From positions 1 through 34,362 of the forward strand of contig JAJPRE010000002.1 of NCBI GenBank assembly GCA_023700245.1: a stretch of DNA of 34,362 bases, written 5' to 3'. Shown here piece after piece: positions 7,489 to 15,776 of this stretch. The stretch's first letter is position 1; the number at the start of each line of letters is the position of its first letter. The translations under genes were made by a program, and so were the position numbers. Below the pieces are notes generated by a model that ran no database searches, was not told where the DNA came from, and saw only the letters and a program-made list of their open reading frames with translations. This DNA comes from Candidatus Thalassarchaeaceae archaeon (GTDB lineage Archaea > Thermoplasmatota > Poseidoniia > Poseidoniales > Thalassarchaeaceae).

Positions 7489-10400
7489 ATGCGTGGCCTG
7501 TATTCTTATATCGTCGTCGTTTTGTTTGTGCTGCTTAGTGCGTCACCGATGGTGATGTTTTCAAATTATGACGATTCTCCTGAATTTAAGGTAGGGCCAA
7601 AGAGTGATGCTGTAGATTTTAGTGTATTAGAAATAGAATTAGGCAACTCATCCAACATACCTATGCAATGGGAACAACCTGATTCTAGTTTCCAAGAGTA
7701 CTTAATAAAAGGAGATGCAATACAAATCAACGTCACGTTCATTCAAAACGGTTTCACTCCTACGCAAGTCACTGCAAATGCAACATTACAAGTTTGGCAT
7801 CCGATAGGATTTCTGATTAAGAAATGGGATTTTAATGTCACATTATCTAGCTCACAATCTGCTAGATTAGATTTTATATGGACTCCTAATACTGCTCATA
7901 GTGCATTATCAGGAGATGGTTTTCTCAGCGGAGGGATGATTATCGTCGGTTTGGTCGATGCTGGCTTACAAGATGGGGACAATACTAATGATAGAGTAGA
8001 AAGATCTGTTCCGGTTGCCGCTTGGTCAGATGATTTAGATAATGGATTTTGTGGTGATGAAGGTAATGAAGGTAAATATTGTACTAATATTCCACAAGGA
8101 TATGGCAGGCCTACTTGGTTTGGTGCTGGATATGAGTCAAATGGGATGACCTTGGATGGAGATTTCCCTACTGGTACTTGGAGGATGGATAATGCATCTA
8201 GCGCAGATGGGGAATGGCACTGGAAAGTATCAGGAGATGACAGCAATAGGTATGCCTCTAATCGTTATGACCGGTTACATTGGGGTTGGGTAACCACCAA
8301 TAATCAGGATGGGTGTGCCGATGGAGTTTGGGGTGATGGATATGCACATGGACTAGGTCAAGGAGATTTCTCTTCTGGCTTATCTTCTCTGTATTCTCAG
8401 TATCTTTGCAAAGTCAAGATTAAAAGTCCGAATTTTTATTCGATGCAAATAGTTACCAAAGCATGGGGTAATATGGACTCTGGTGATTCAATTTTACTTG
8501 AAACTGATTCGGGATATGATCAAGAGTATTACAATTATACTGCAATAAATTTATCCTCAAATGAAGGCGATTGGAACAGATTGATTTGGAATGTATCTAA
8601 TTTACATCAATCTGGTGGTTTTACATTATCATTTTTGTTTAATTCCGATGGCTCAGATGCGAATGAAGGAATTCATATTGATTCATTTCTAATTTTTGGA
8701 ATTGAGAGATTTACTGAATATACTCTTAATGCAGTTTGCAATGATCCTCTTCCAAATTCTTATATCGTTTTAGCAGCCGATTCAAATCCACCTTCGTTGC
8801 ATTGCCGTGTATTTAACAAAGGATATATAGATATAACTCTTAGATATTTTACTACTTTATCTAATCAATCATGGATGTACCAATATCCATTAAGAATTGA
8901 CTCAAATAACCCTATTGATCATGATAACTTTGTAGTTAGTAAAGTTATAAAAGCACGAACAATTACCGATGTCTGGTTTAATTTATCAATACCTGATGGG
9001 ACCCTTGTACAAGAATTAGATTGGATTGTAGATATCAATGATGGTGTTTTAAATAATTCCAAATATTCACTTGTTCTGCCAGTTAAGGTTGATCCAACTT
9101 ATTCCATAACACTAACTCCTGATAAATTATCTAATCCAGCTGCTACTTTATTCCCGGGGGATAAGGCAAATATAACTATGAATCTAAAAAACAATGGGAA
9201 TCAATTAGCAACTTGGAACCTAGGTGGTACTTTTGACACATCTGAATGGCCTTCAGAAAATATTCAATGGTATGATTCAGCAACAGGTGAAGCAATATCT
9301 CTTCTTAATTCTTCTATTAATGAAGAATTTATATTAAATGCAGAAATTACAGCTCCTGAAGGTTTGGCCCCTGGAATATATACTCTTACTCTTATTGCCA
9401 ATGGGCGTGCACCTGCTACTTTTCAATCAGAAACCGTCCTATATATTGAGGTACCAGTTTTCCATAATTTGGTAGTCGCACCTATTTCAAATTCATTAAT
9501 TGCTCCTGCTAATGGCTATGGTAAAATTATCGAAATATTCCTCATCAATAATGGAAATACTGAGGAGTCTTTTGATATTTCAGTTACAACAGATAATTGG
9601 CGATTACTAGCTTCAACAAGTGCAACATTGACGCCTGGTATACCCTCGAATGGTGGAGATACTTCAATATCTCTTCTACTTCCAATGCCCGAGGGGATAC
9701 TAAATGGAACTTATAGAATTACAGTACATGCTGCAAGTACGCTGAATCCAGAATATGTATCTAGCGCAAATATTTACCTAACGGTGCCGGTTACTAATTT
9801 AGTAGAAATTCCGGATTTGGATATGACTGAAGAAATATTTAGTGCAGGTAGTGATGACAGGACTTTAAGATGGGAAATATGGAATCGTGGGAATGTTGCA
9901 GACTCTTTTGACATTTCATTCTTGCATACATCAGATGTTTTTACTTCTGCACAGGGATTAAATGAGGGAAGGACCCCATATATATCTCCAGGGTCATCAT
10001 ATAATTTATCTGTCAGTTATTCATTTGGCGAGGACGCAGATGGGACACGGACTATCACTCTAGGTGCAAGTAGCGTCGAATCTTCTAAGGCAGGAGGTGA
10101 TGCATCTGGAAATGGGCAAGCTCTGTTTAATGTTGGAACTGTTGGTTGGCTACGAGCGCTTTCTCCTCCAATTTCATCAGACGCAATGTCAATAACCGAG
10201 TCGGGCGAATCTTACTCATTAGAATATACTATATTGAGCATGCACCCTACGGATGATCAACAAATACGTGCTGAAGTTGAACTCGAAAATCAATATACAG
10301 TATATAGCGCTAGGGTTGATGAAGAGGACAGGGATTTCGTTCTTAAAGCTGGAGAATCAAGGACAGTAACTATTTTCTTGGATGTTAGAGAAGAGGATCT

Positions 10401-10926
10401 AGAAAATTTGAATAAGGATCAAGTTGATTTCGAAGTCACGCTAGTGGTAACCAGTGAATTAGATGTTTCGAAACGAACAACTACGATATCATTGACCAAA
10501 CCAGTGCCCTTAGAGGCAGGGCCTGATGCAGGAGATTATGTTTGGATTACTGGCAATATTGTCTTAATCATCATTGGTACAGTGGTATTCCTTGGTGTAT
10601 CCGTCATGACATTCAGAATTGTTAGAAAAGCTAATTCACCTTTAGAAGAAATTTCTACATTAGATGGCTATAATATGACTATGGATGCATGGGATGATGA
10701 AACTAGTACGAAAATACCATTACCTTCTGCAGATATGATTGCTAATTCTATGTTCGGAGGCTCGGAGGAAATATTCAAGCAACTATCACCGGACCTTTCA
10801 ATTTTAGAAAATCTAGAAACTAATGATTACCCCCCAATTCCTGAATCAGGATTACCTGCTGGCTGGTCTTTAGAGCAATGGAATCACTATGGTCAAAAAT
10901 GGCTAGATGAAAGAAACTTGGAATAA
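7489..10926 (+). CDS. Giant secreted surface protein with Ig/CARDB-like repeats, C-terminal membrane anchor and cytoplasmic tail
   Basis: A 1145-residue protein probably displayed on the cell surface; its ligand is unknown. I chose the ATG at 7489 (MRGLYSYIVVVLFVLL), which opens straight into a signal peptide; a TTG two codons earlier is also in frame. After the signal come an Ig-like domain (about 35-160) and a Trp/Asp-rich jelly-roll or MAM-like region with six or more cysteines (about 185-420). Several repeats of about 110 residues follow (540-1010), of the CARDB/NEW3 kind, each with an N.GN...F..S pattern such as NNGNTEESFDIS and NRGNVADSFDIS. One membrane helix lies near 1017-1041, and the last ~104 residues form an acidic intracellular tail ending in GLPAGWSLEQWNHYGQKWLD. 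Family names are inferred from pattern only. Confidence 0.88.
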   Translation: MRGLYSYIVVVLFVLLSASPMVMFSNYDDSPEFKVGPKSDAVDFSVLEIELGNSSNIPMQWEQPDSSFQEYLIKGDAIQINVTFIQNGFTPTQVTANATLQVWHPIGFLIKKWDFNVTLSSSQSARLDFIWTPNTAHSALSGDGFLSGGMIIVGLVDAGLQDGDNTNDRVERSVPVAAWSDDLDNGFCGDEGNEGKYCTNIPQGYGRPTWFGAGYESNGMTLDGDFPTGTWRMDNASSADGEWHWKVSGDDSNRYASNRYDRLHWGWVTTNNQDGCADGVWGDGYAHGLGQGDFSSGLSSLYSQYLCKVKIKSPNFYSMQIVTKAWGNMDSGDSILLETDSGYDQEYYNYTAINLSSNEGDWNRLIWNVSNLHQSGGFTLSFLFNSDGSDANEGIHIDSFLIFGIERFTEYTLNAVCNDPLPNSYIVLAADSNPPSLHCRVFNKGYIDITLRYFTTLSNQSWMYQYPLRIDSNNPIDHDNFVVSKVIKARTITDVWFNLSIPDGTLVQELDWIVDINDGVLNNSKYSLVLPVKVDPTYSITLTPDKLSNPAATLFPGDKANITMNLKNNGNQLATWNLGGTFDTSEWPSENIQWYDSATGEAISLLNSSINEEFILNAEITAPEGLAPGIYTLTLIANGRAPATFQSETVLYIEVPVFHNLVVAPISNSLIAPANGYGKIIEIFLINNGNTEESFDISVTTDNWRLLASTSATLTPGIPSNGGDTSISLLLPMPEGILNGTYRITVHAASTLNPEYVSSANIYLTVPVTNLVEIPDLDMTEEIFSAGSDDRTLRWEIWNRGNVADSFDISFLHTSDVFTSAQGLNEGRTPYISPGSSYNLSVSYSFGEDADGTRTITLGASSVESSKAGGDASGNGQALFNVGTVGWLRALSPPISSDAMSITESGESYSLEYTILSMHPTDDQQIRAEVELENQYTVYSARVDEEDRDFVLKAGESRTVTIFLDVREEDLENLNKDQVDFEVTLVVTSELDVSKRTTTISLTKPVPLEAGPDAGDYVWITGNIVLIIIGTVVFLGVSVMTFRIVRKANSPLEEISTLDGYNMTMDAWDDETSTKIPLPSADMIANSMFGGSEEIFKQLSPDLSILENLETNDYPPIPESGLPAGWSLEQWNHYGQKWLDERNLE

Positions 10927-11015
10927 ACTCATTTCTTTTTTTAGGCCATCGTGTGCGAGGACTTATGACCACTAGTATGGTGCCATGACTACTCAATTAA
11001 TGGAAGTGATTTTCA

Positions 11016-12626
11016 ATGTACAATGGACAACAACCAATTTTCATAATGAAAGAAGGCACACAAAGAACTAGCGGGAAAACTGCTCAGAGTAACAATATCG
11101 CTGCTGCTAAGGCAGTTGCAGATGCTGTACGCTCTACTCTGGGCCCAAAAGGAATGGATAAAATGTTAGTTGACAGCATGGGAGATGTCGTAATCACAAA
11201 TGATGGGGCGACAATTCTAAAAGAAATGGATATCGAACATCCGGCAGCTAAGATGATTATAGAAATTGCAAAAACTCAAGAACAACATTGCTATGATGGT
11301 ACGACGAGTGCGGTTGTAATAGCAGGAGAATTACTCAAGAGAAGTGAAGATTTAGTAGAACAGAACGTCCATCCTACAGTTATATGTGAAGGATTTAGAT
11401 TGGCAGCAGATAAAGCTGCTGAAATAATCGATGCACATGCCATTTCCGTTACTCCTTCTGCATTAGAAGAGGTCGCTAAAACTGCATTGACCGGAAAAAG
11501 TGCCGGTGCTGTAAAGGAATTTTTAGCTGATATTAGCGTTAGGGCAGTACTAGCAGTAGCACAAGTAGTAGAGGGAGAAAATGTCGTAGATCTAAATGAT
11601 GTCAAAGTAGAGAAGAAACAAGGAGGTTCAATACGCGATAGTTCGTTAATAGATGGCATAATTATGGACAAAGAACGCGTTCATAGCGGTATGCCCAAAT
11701 TAGTTTCCAATTCTAAAATTGCACTAATAAATTCTGCAATAGAAGTTAAGAAAACCGAAGTTGATGCAAAAATACAAATTACAGATCCGAATATGTTGTC
11801 TCAATTTCTGGATGAAGAAGAAAATTATCTCAAATCTCTAGTTGAGAAAATAATTAACTCTGGGGCCAATGTAGTCATCTGTCAAAAAGGAATAGATGAT
11901 TTGGCTCAGCATTATATGGCGAAGTCAGGAATTTTTGCAATTAGAAGGGCCAAGAAAAGCGATATGGAGGCCCTATCAAAAGCAACCGGGGGTAAAATAG
12001 TAACTAACGTCGATGACCTTTCTTCAACTGATTTGGGATCCGCTGCTAAAGTGGAAGAAAAGAAAATAGGAGATTCAGATATGGTCTTTGTTACTGGATG
12101 CCCTGAGGCAAAAAGTGTCTCAGTACTTTTGAGAGGAGGAACAGAACACGTCGTTGATGAAATTCGTAGAGCATTTGATGATGCCATAGGAGTTGTAGCA
12201 GTTGCACATGAAGATGGTGCAATTCTTACTGGTGGAGGATCAGTTCTCGCTGCAATAAGTAGAGATTTACGTTCGTATGCTGAAGGAATTGGGGGCAGAG
12301 AACAAATGGCCATAGAGGCTTTTTCAGGAGCATTGGAAGTAATACCTAGGACTCTTGCAGAAAATGCTGGTTTAGATCCGGTTAATACCATTATAGATAT
12401 CAGAAAAGCTCACTCAGAAGGTAAATCGACATTTGGAGTAAATGTGTATGATGGAGGCGTTGCCGATATGAAAAAAGCAAATGTTTTCGAACCAAGTAGA
12501 GTAGTTGAACAGGCAATTCAAAGTGCTTCGGAAACAGCTGTAATGATTTTGAGGATTGATGATGTAATCTCTAGTAAGAGTTCCGGCCCTATGGATGCCG
12601 GTGATTTTGATGGAATGGGAATGTAA
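11016..12626 (+). CDS. Thermosome subunit (group II chaperonin, Hsp60/TCP-1 family)
   Basis: A cytosolic ATP-dependent protein-folding machine built as a double ring of 8-9 subunits per ring. At 536 residues it has the usual length. Family motifs in order: [16 protein letters not shown] (39-54), [21 protein letters not shown] (60-80), [14 protein letters not shown] (94-107), and the apical and closing segments up to [16 protein letters not shown]. It ends in the Gly/Met-rich tail GDFDGMGM. The nucleotide loop usually reads GDGTT; here it reads YDGTT, with the catalytic Asp kept but the preceding Gly replaced. GGAAGTGAT six bases before the ATG is a plausible ribosome-binding site. An in-frame ATG ten codons later is an alternative start. 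It stands alone between two unrelated genes. Confidence 0.96.
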   Translation: MYNGQQPIFIMKEGTQRTSGKTAQSNNIAAAKAVADAVRSTLGPKGMDKMLVDSMGDVVITNDGATILKEMDIEHPAAKMIIEIAKTQEQHCYDGTTSAVVIAGELLKRSEDLVEQNVHPTVICEGFRLAADKAAEIIDAHAISVTPSALEEVAKTALTGKSAGAVKEFLADISVRAVLAVAQVVEGENVVDLNDVKVEKKQGGSIRDSSLIDGIIMDKERVHSGMPKLVSNSKIALINSAIEVKKTEVDAKIQITDPNMLSQFLDEEENYLKSLVEKIINSGANVVICQKGIDDLAQHYMAKSGIFAIRRAKKSDMEALSKATGGKIVTNVDDLSSTDLGSAAKVEEKKIGDSDMVFVTGCPEAKSVSVLLRGGTEHVVDEIRRAFDDAIGVVAVAHEDGAILTGGGSVLAAISRDLRSYAEGIGGREQMAIEAFSGALEVIPRTLAENAGLDPVNTIIDIRKAHSEGKSTFGVNVYDGGVADMKKANVFEPSRVVEQAIQSASETAVMILRIDDVISSKSSGPMDAGDFDGMGM

Positions 12627-12669
12627 TAGTCTACGCTTCTATCATTTTTATGAAAAATAAAAACGAGAG

Positions 12670-12677
12670 TTATAATA
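12670..12677 (+). promoter_or_regulatory. Probable TATA box of the flavodoxin/SdhB-like gene pair
   Basis: TTATAATA lies about 48 bases before the ATG at 12722. This gives a leader of about 20 bases that would include the Shine-Dalgarno-like AGGTGAT at 12712-12718. It is the likely shared promoter of the two overlapping genes that follow. Confidence 0.4.
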
Positions 12678-12721
12678 ATCGGTTACGTGTGGAACAGATA
12701 TAGAGCACTTTAGGTGATATT

Positions 12722-14911
12722 ATGTCGGATGCAAGGTCATTACTTATTTTATATGGTTCACAGTCTGGCAATTCAGAAGAAATTGCTATAAATGCCGGAA
12801 AATTTTCTTCCAAAAATAATCTAAATCCAACAGTTAGGGCCATGGATGAAGTCACAGTTTCCGATATAACCTCTCAAACAAGAATTTTGATTTGCTGCAG
12901 CACTTGGGGCGACGGAGAGCAACCTGACAATGCTGAAGATCTCTGGGAAGCAGTCAACTCTGCAGATATCACCTCACTAAATAATATCAACTTTTCAGTA
13001 TTAGCACTTGGAGATTCATCTTATGACTTATTCTGTGAATCTGGTAAGGAATGGGATAATTGGTTCGAAACAAAAGGGGCCAATCGAATTCACCCCCGTG
13101 TAGATTGTGATGTCGATTTTGAAGAACCTGCTAAAATGTGGATGGAACAAAGTATTCAAAAAATGAGCGAAATCAATGTCAAGTCTGATATCGAAATTGT
13201 AACTACTGATAATGAAATTGCCAAAAATTCTGATATAATTAATAATTCTGTATCTGAAAAATTAAATGTCATGGCGTCAGATAATATCGAAGATTTTCTC
13301 AATAATGGAGACAGGGAACTTTCTGTTCTTTTCGGCTCACAATCTGGTAACTCTGAAGAGTTAGCATCAAAAATAGTAAAGGAAGCTACAAAATATGGTC
13401 TCAATGGTAAAGTTTATGATATGGATGGCCTTGATTTTAATACTCTTACTAATCATAAACGCGTACTGATTGTTTGCTCGACTTGGGGCGAGGGAGAAAT
13501 GCCAGATAATGCAGAAGAGTTGTGGAAATCTGCAAGCGATGACGCAGCGCCTAAGCTCAATAAAACCAATTATTCAGTACTCTCATTGGGTGACTCAAGT
13601 TATGATTTATTTTGTCAATCAGGAAAAGATTGGGATATTAGATTTGATGAGTTAGGGGCAAATAGATTGGTAACAAGAGTTGATTGCGACGTCGATTATG
13701 AATCATTAGCTAGTGAATGGACTTTTAATGCCCTGACTTCCATGGCAGCAGTTGACGAAACTGGTAATTTTCATGAATCGAAATTAAATTCGATTAAACA
13801 ATTCGTATCTGGGGCTGATACAGTTGGCGCTTCAGGTGATGACGGCTTTGCCATCCCCTCTTTAATTTCTGAAAAATTGCAAGTTGAAGTGTCTATATTT
13901 AGATACGATCCCCAAACAAACTCCACTGGTAAAGATACTTGGTTGTGTTCTTTACCTGGAAATATGTCTGTTCTAGAAGTTCTCAGATCTATCAAAAGCA
14001 CGCATGATGGGACCTTGACTTTCAGAGATGGAGTTGCCGATGATCCCAATACTGCAATTTCTATAAATGGCCGACTAATACTCCCTGGAACTATATGTTT
14101 AGACTCAATATATTCCTCCCAAATAGGAAAATTAACTTTAAGAATTGAACCTCTTCCATGTTTTACTGTTATTCGTGATCTATTGGTCGACACATGGGCC
14201 CTTGAGAGAGCTAGAGAAATTAGTGAACCTTGGATGATTTCTGCTACAAGAGAAGGAAAAAATACTTCCCAGGGTGCCATTGGGATAATGAGCCAATCAG
14301 AAGCATCATACTTACATTCGATAAAAGACTTTCAGAGCTCAATTCTCTTACATGCCAGCTCAGACGCTACGCCATTCTCTGAATCATATGTTGGTCCATC
14401 AAATATAGTGTCTGCATGGGCAAGACGGAACGATCCAAGGATTTCAAAAACTAAGAAGAATGAAATTGATAAATATATAGGATCAAGCCAAGGAATTAAC
14501 TCAGAAACAGATTTATCTTCGATTAGGCGTCAGGAATCTAATAATCTATCAATTTCCGATGCTTTATTGGATGCTAGAACTTTGGCACTAAGTCAATCAT
14601 CATTTACTGGAAGGCATGGTAAGCATGTATGGTGGTATACATGGTCAATAAAGAGTAGTGGCAAGGTCAATGATACAGTATTATTCAGGCAAGTTTTGGG
14701 GCCACTGGGACTTCTTAGTAATCTATTCTCAGGAGTGACTGCAAGAATGTTACTCGGATTCACTCGAACTGGTGGAAATATGATCAATGATGGCCTCGGC
14801 ATGGTTTTACCTCCGGCAGGAATAGGTAAAATGCCAAAACAATTCAATTCATCAATAAATAATCATCATGAAGTTATCGCAATTTTTAATGAACTGGATG
14901 GAAGATTTTAA
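12722..14911 (+). CDS. Tandem CysJ-like flavodoxin domains fused to an SdhB-like domain lacking all Fe-S ligand cysteines
   Basis: A 729-residue fusion, function unknown. Residues 6-150 and 198-340 are two flavodoxin domains of the CysJ/P450-reductase kind. Each has the FMN-phosphate loop GSQSGNSEE, a CSTWG(D/E)GE(Q/M)PDNAE loop and LGDSSYDLFC(E/Q)SGK. Residues 386-625 align with the SdhB/FrdB iron-sulfur subunit: VSIFRYDP, DGTLTFR, SINGR and IEPLPCFTVIRDLLVD (ferredoxin half), then YVGPSNIVSAWARR (matching FIGPAGLLQAYRW). Yet the [2Fe-2S] loop is FRDGVADDPNTAI. The CILCACCSTSCP motif is SILLHASSDATP (540-551), and the third motif (601-613) has R, L and D where Cys belongs. There is no cysteine after residue 480. 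The last ~100 residues are unrecognised. It overlaps the next gene by one base, so the two are coupled. Confidence 0.82.
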   Translation: MSDARSLLILYGSQSGNSEEIAINAGKFSSKNNLNPTVRAMDEVTVSDITSQTRILICCSTWGDGEQPDNAEDLWEAVNSADITSLNNINFSVLALGDSSYDLFCESGKEWDNWFETKGANRIHPRVDCDVDFEEPAKMWMEQSIQKMSEINVKSDIEIVTTDNEIAKNSDIINNSVSEKLNVMASDNIEDFLNNGDRELSVLFGSQSGNSEELASKIVKEATKYGLNGKVYDMDGLDFNTLTNHKRVLIVCSTWGEGEMPDNAEELWKSASDDAAPKLNKTNYSVLSLGDSSYDLFCQSGKDWDIRFDELGANRLVTRVDCDVDYESLASEWTFNALTSMAAVDETGNFHESKLNSIKQFVSGADTVGASGDDGFAIPSLISEKLQVEVSIFRYDPQTNSTGKDTWLCSLPGNMSVLEVLRSIKSTHDGTLTFRDGVADDPNTAISINGRLILPGTICLDSIYSSQIGKLTLRIEPLPCFTVIRDLLVDTWALERAREISEPWMISATREGKNTSQGAIGIMSQSEASYLHSIKDFQSSILLHASSDATPFSESYVGPSNIVSAWARRNDPRISKTKKNEIDKYIGSSQGINSETDLSSIRRQESNNLSISDALLDARTLALSQSSFTGRHGKHVWWYTWSIKSSGKVNDTVLFRQVLGPLGLLSNLFSGVTARMLLGFTRTGGNMINDGLGMVLPPAGIGKMPKQFNSSINNHHEVIAIFNELDGRF

Positions 14912-15771
14912 TGCCATTGAAATATGCTTACCATCCAGGTAATGTTTCACATAGCAGTGCTCCTGAAGTGAATGATACTATGATGCCAATAGCAAAATCA
15001 TTAGGAATCGAATTAACTATTTTAGAAGGTGCAACCAGTTGCGGCGCTGGAATTATGAGGCAAGCAAATAATAGGCTCCAATTAACACTAAATGCCCGTA
15101 CATTCGCAATGGCTGAATCTTTAGGGCTTGACATCATGACTCCTTGTGCTGCCACTGCAGGAAACTTGAACGAAGATTTACAAACTCTAAAGGGAAATAA
15201 TATTTTATTGGCAGAAATTAACTCTACTTTGATGAAAACCTGCGGTTTAAAATTCAATGGCGTCGTCAAAGTTCACCATTTACTCCACGTACTAGTCGAT
15301 GAAATCGGATTGGAAAAAATAGAATTAAAAGTTAAAAATCCCTTAAATTTTATGATAGCAGGTTACTATGGTCCGAATATGCAACAAAGTGGCATGTGCG
15401 GCGATGATGATGTTTACGACCCATCATATCTGGAAAAGTTAATTCAATCAATAGGGGGGATACCTGTTGAATGGGGTAGCCGAACTAAGAGTGTTGGAGT
15501 TCCGGGATTACTTTCTGAAGAACCCACAGTATTACTTCAATCTGCTAATGTGATTTTGGATGCAAAAGATGAAGGGGCACAATTAATAGTGAGCGCATGT
15601 AATTTATCTCATACAATAATGGACATATATCAAGGAAAAGCATCTAGAATAGTAGAAAGACCAATCAATATCCCAATAATGCACTTGACGGAAATGATTG
15701 ATTTTGCATTTGGGCATCATAATACACGATTGGCTCAACTACGAACAAGAATATCAGTCATTGGCAATTAA
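14911..15771 (+). CDS. HdrB/SdhE-like CCG-domain protein with most cluster cysteines lost
   Basis: A 286-residue protein that aligns along its length with the HdrB/SdhE/GlpC-type CCG family, which normally holds unusual [4Fe-4S] clusters. In order: YHPGNVS where YYPGCS is usual (Cys to Asn11), TSCGAG for NCCGA (one Cys lost, C44 kept), TPCAAT for TPCAAC (C79 kept, second to Thr82), then VKVHHLLHVLVD. In the second half: GYYGPN for YYGC (Cys to Pro155), TKSVG for ECCG (both lost, 194-195), and SACNLS for ACPLC (C230 kept, second to Ser233). So three of ten signature cysteines remain, too few for either cluster as known. Its ATG lies on the TAA of the upstream SdhB-like fusion, mirroring the sdhB-sdhE order of archaeal succinate dehydrogenase. 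Function unknown; probably a partner of that protein. Confidence 0.78.
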   Translation: MPLKYAYHPGNVSHSSAPEVNDTMMPIAKSLGIELTILEGATSCGAGIMRQANNRLQLTLNARTFAMAESLGLDIMTPCAATAGNLNEDLQTLKGNNILLAEINSTLMKTCGLKFNGVVKVHHLLHVLVDEIGLEKIELKVKNPLNFMIAGYYGPNMQQSGMCGDDDVYDPSYLEKLIQSIGGIPVEWGSRTKSVGVPGLLSEEPTVLLQSANVILDAKDEGAQLIVSACNLSHTIMDIYQGKASRIVERPINIPIMHLTEMIDFAFGHHNTRLAQLRTRISVIGN

Positions 15772-15776
15772 ATGAT

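Noticed and set aside
12722-14911. The idea that the missing cysteines come from a frameshift or sequencing error
   Set aside because: The SdhB-like alignment continues in one frame through all three cluster sites with conserved residues on both sides, and the substitutions are scattered single codons.
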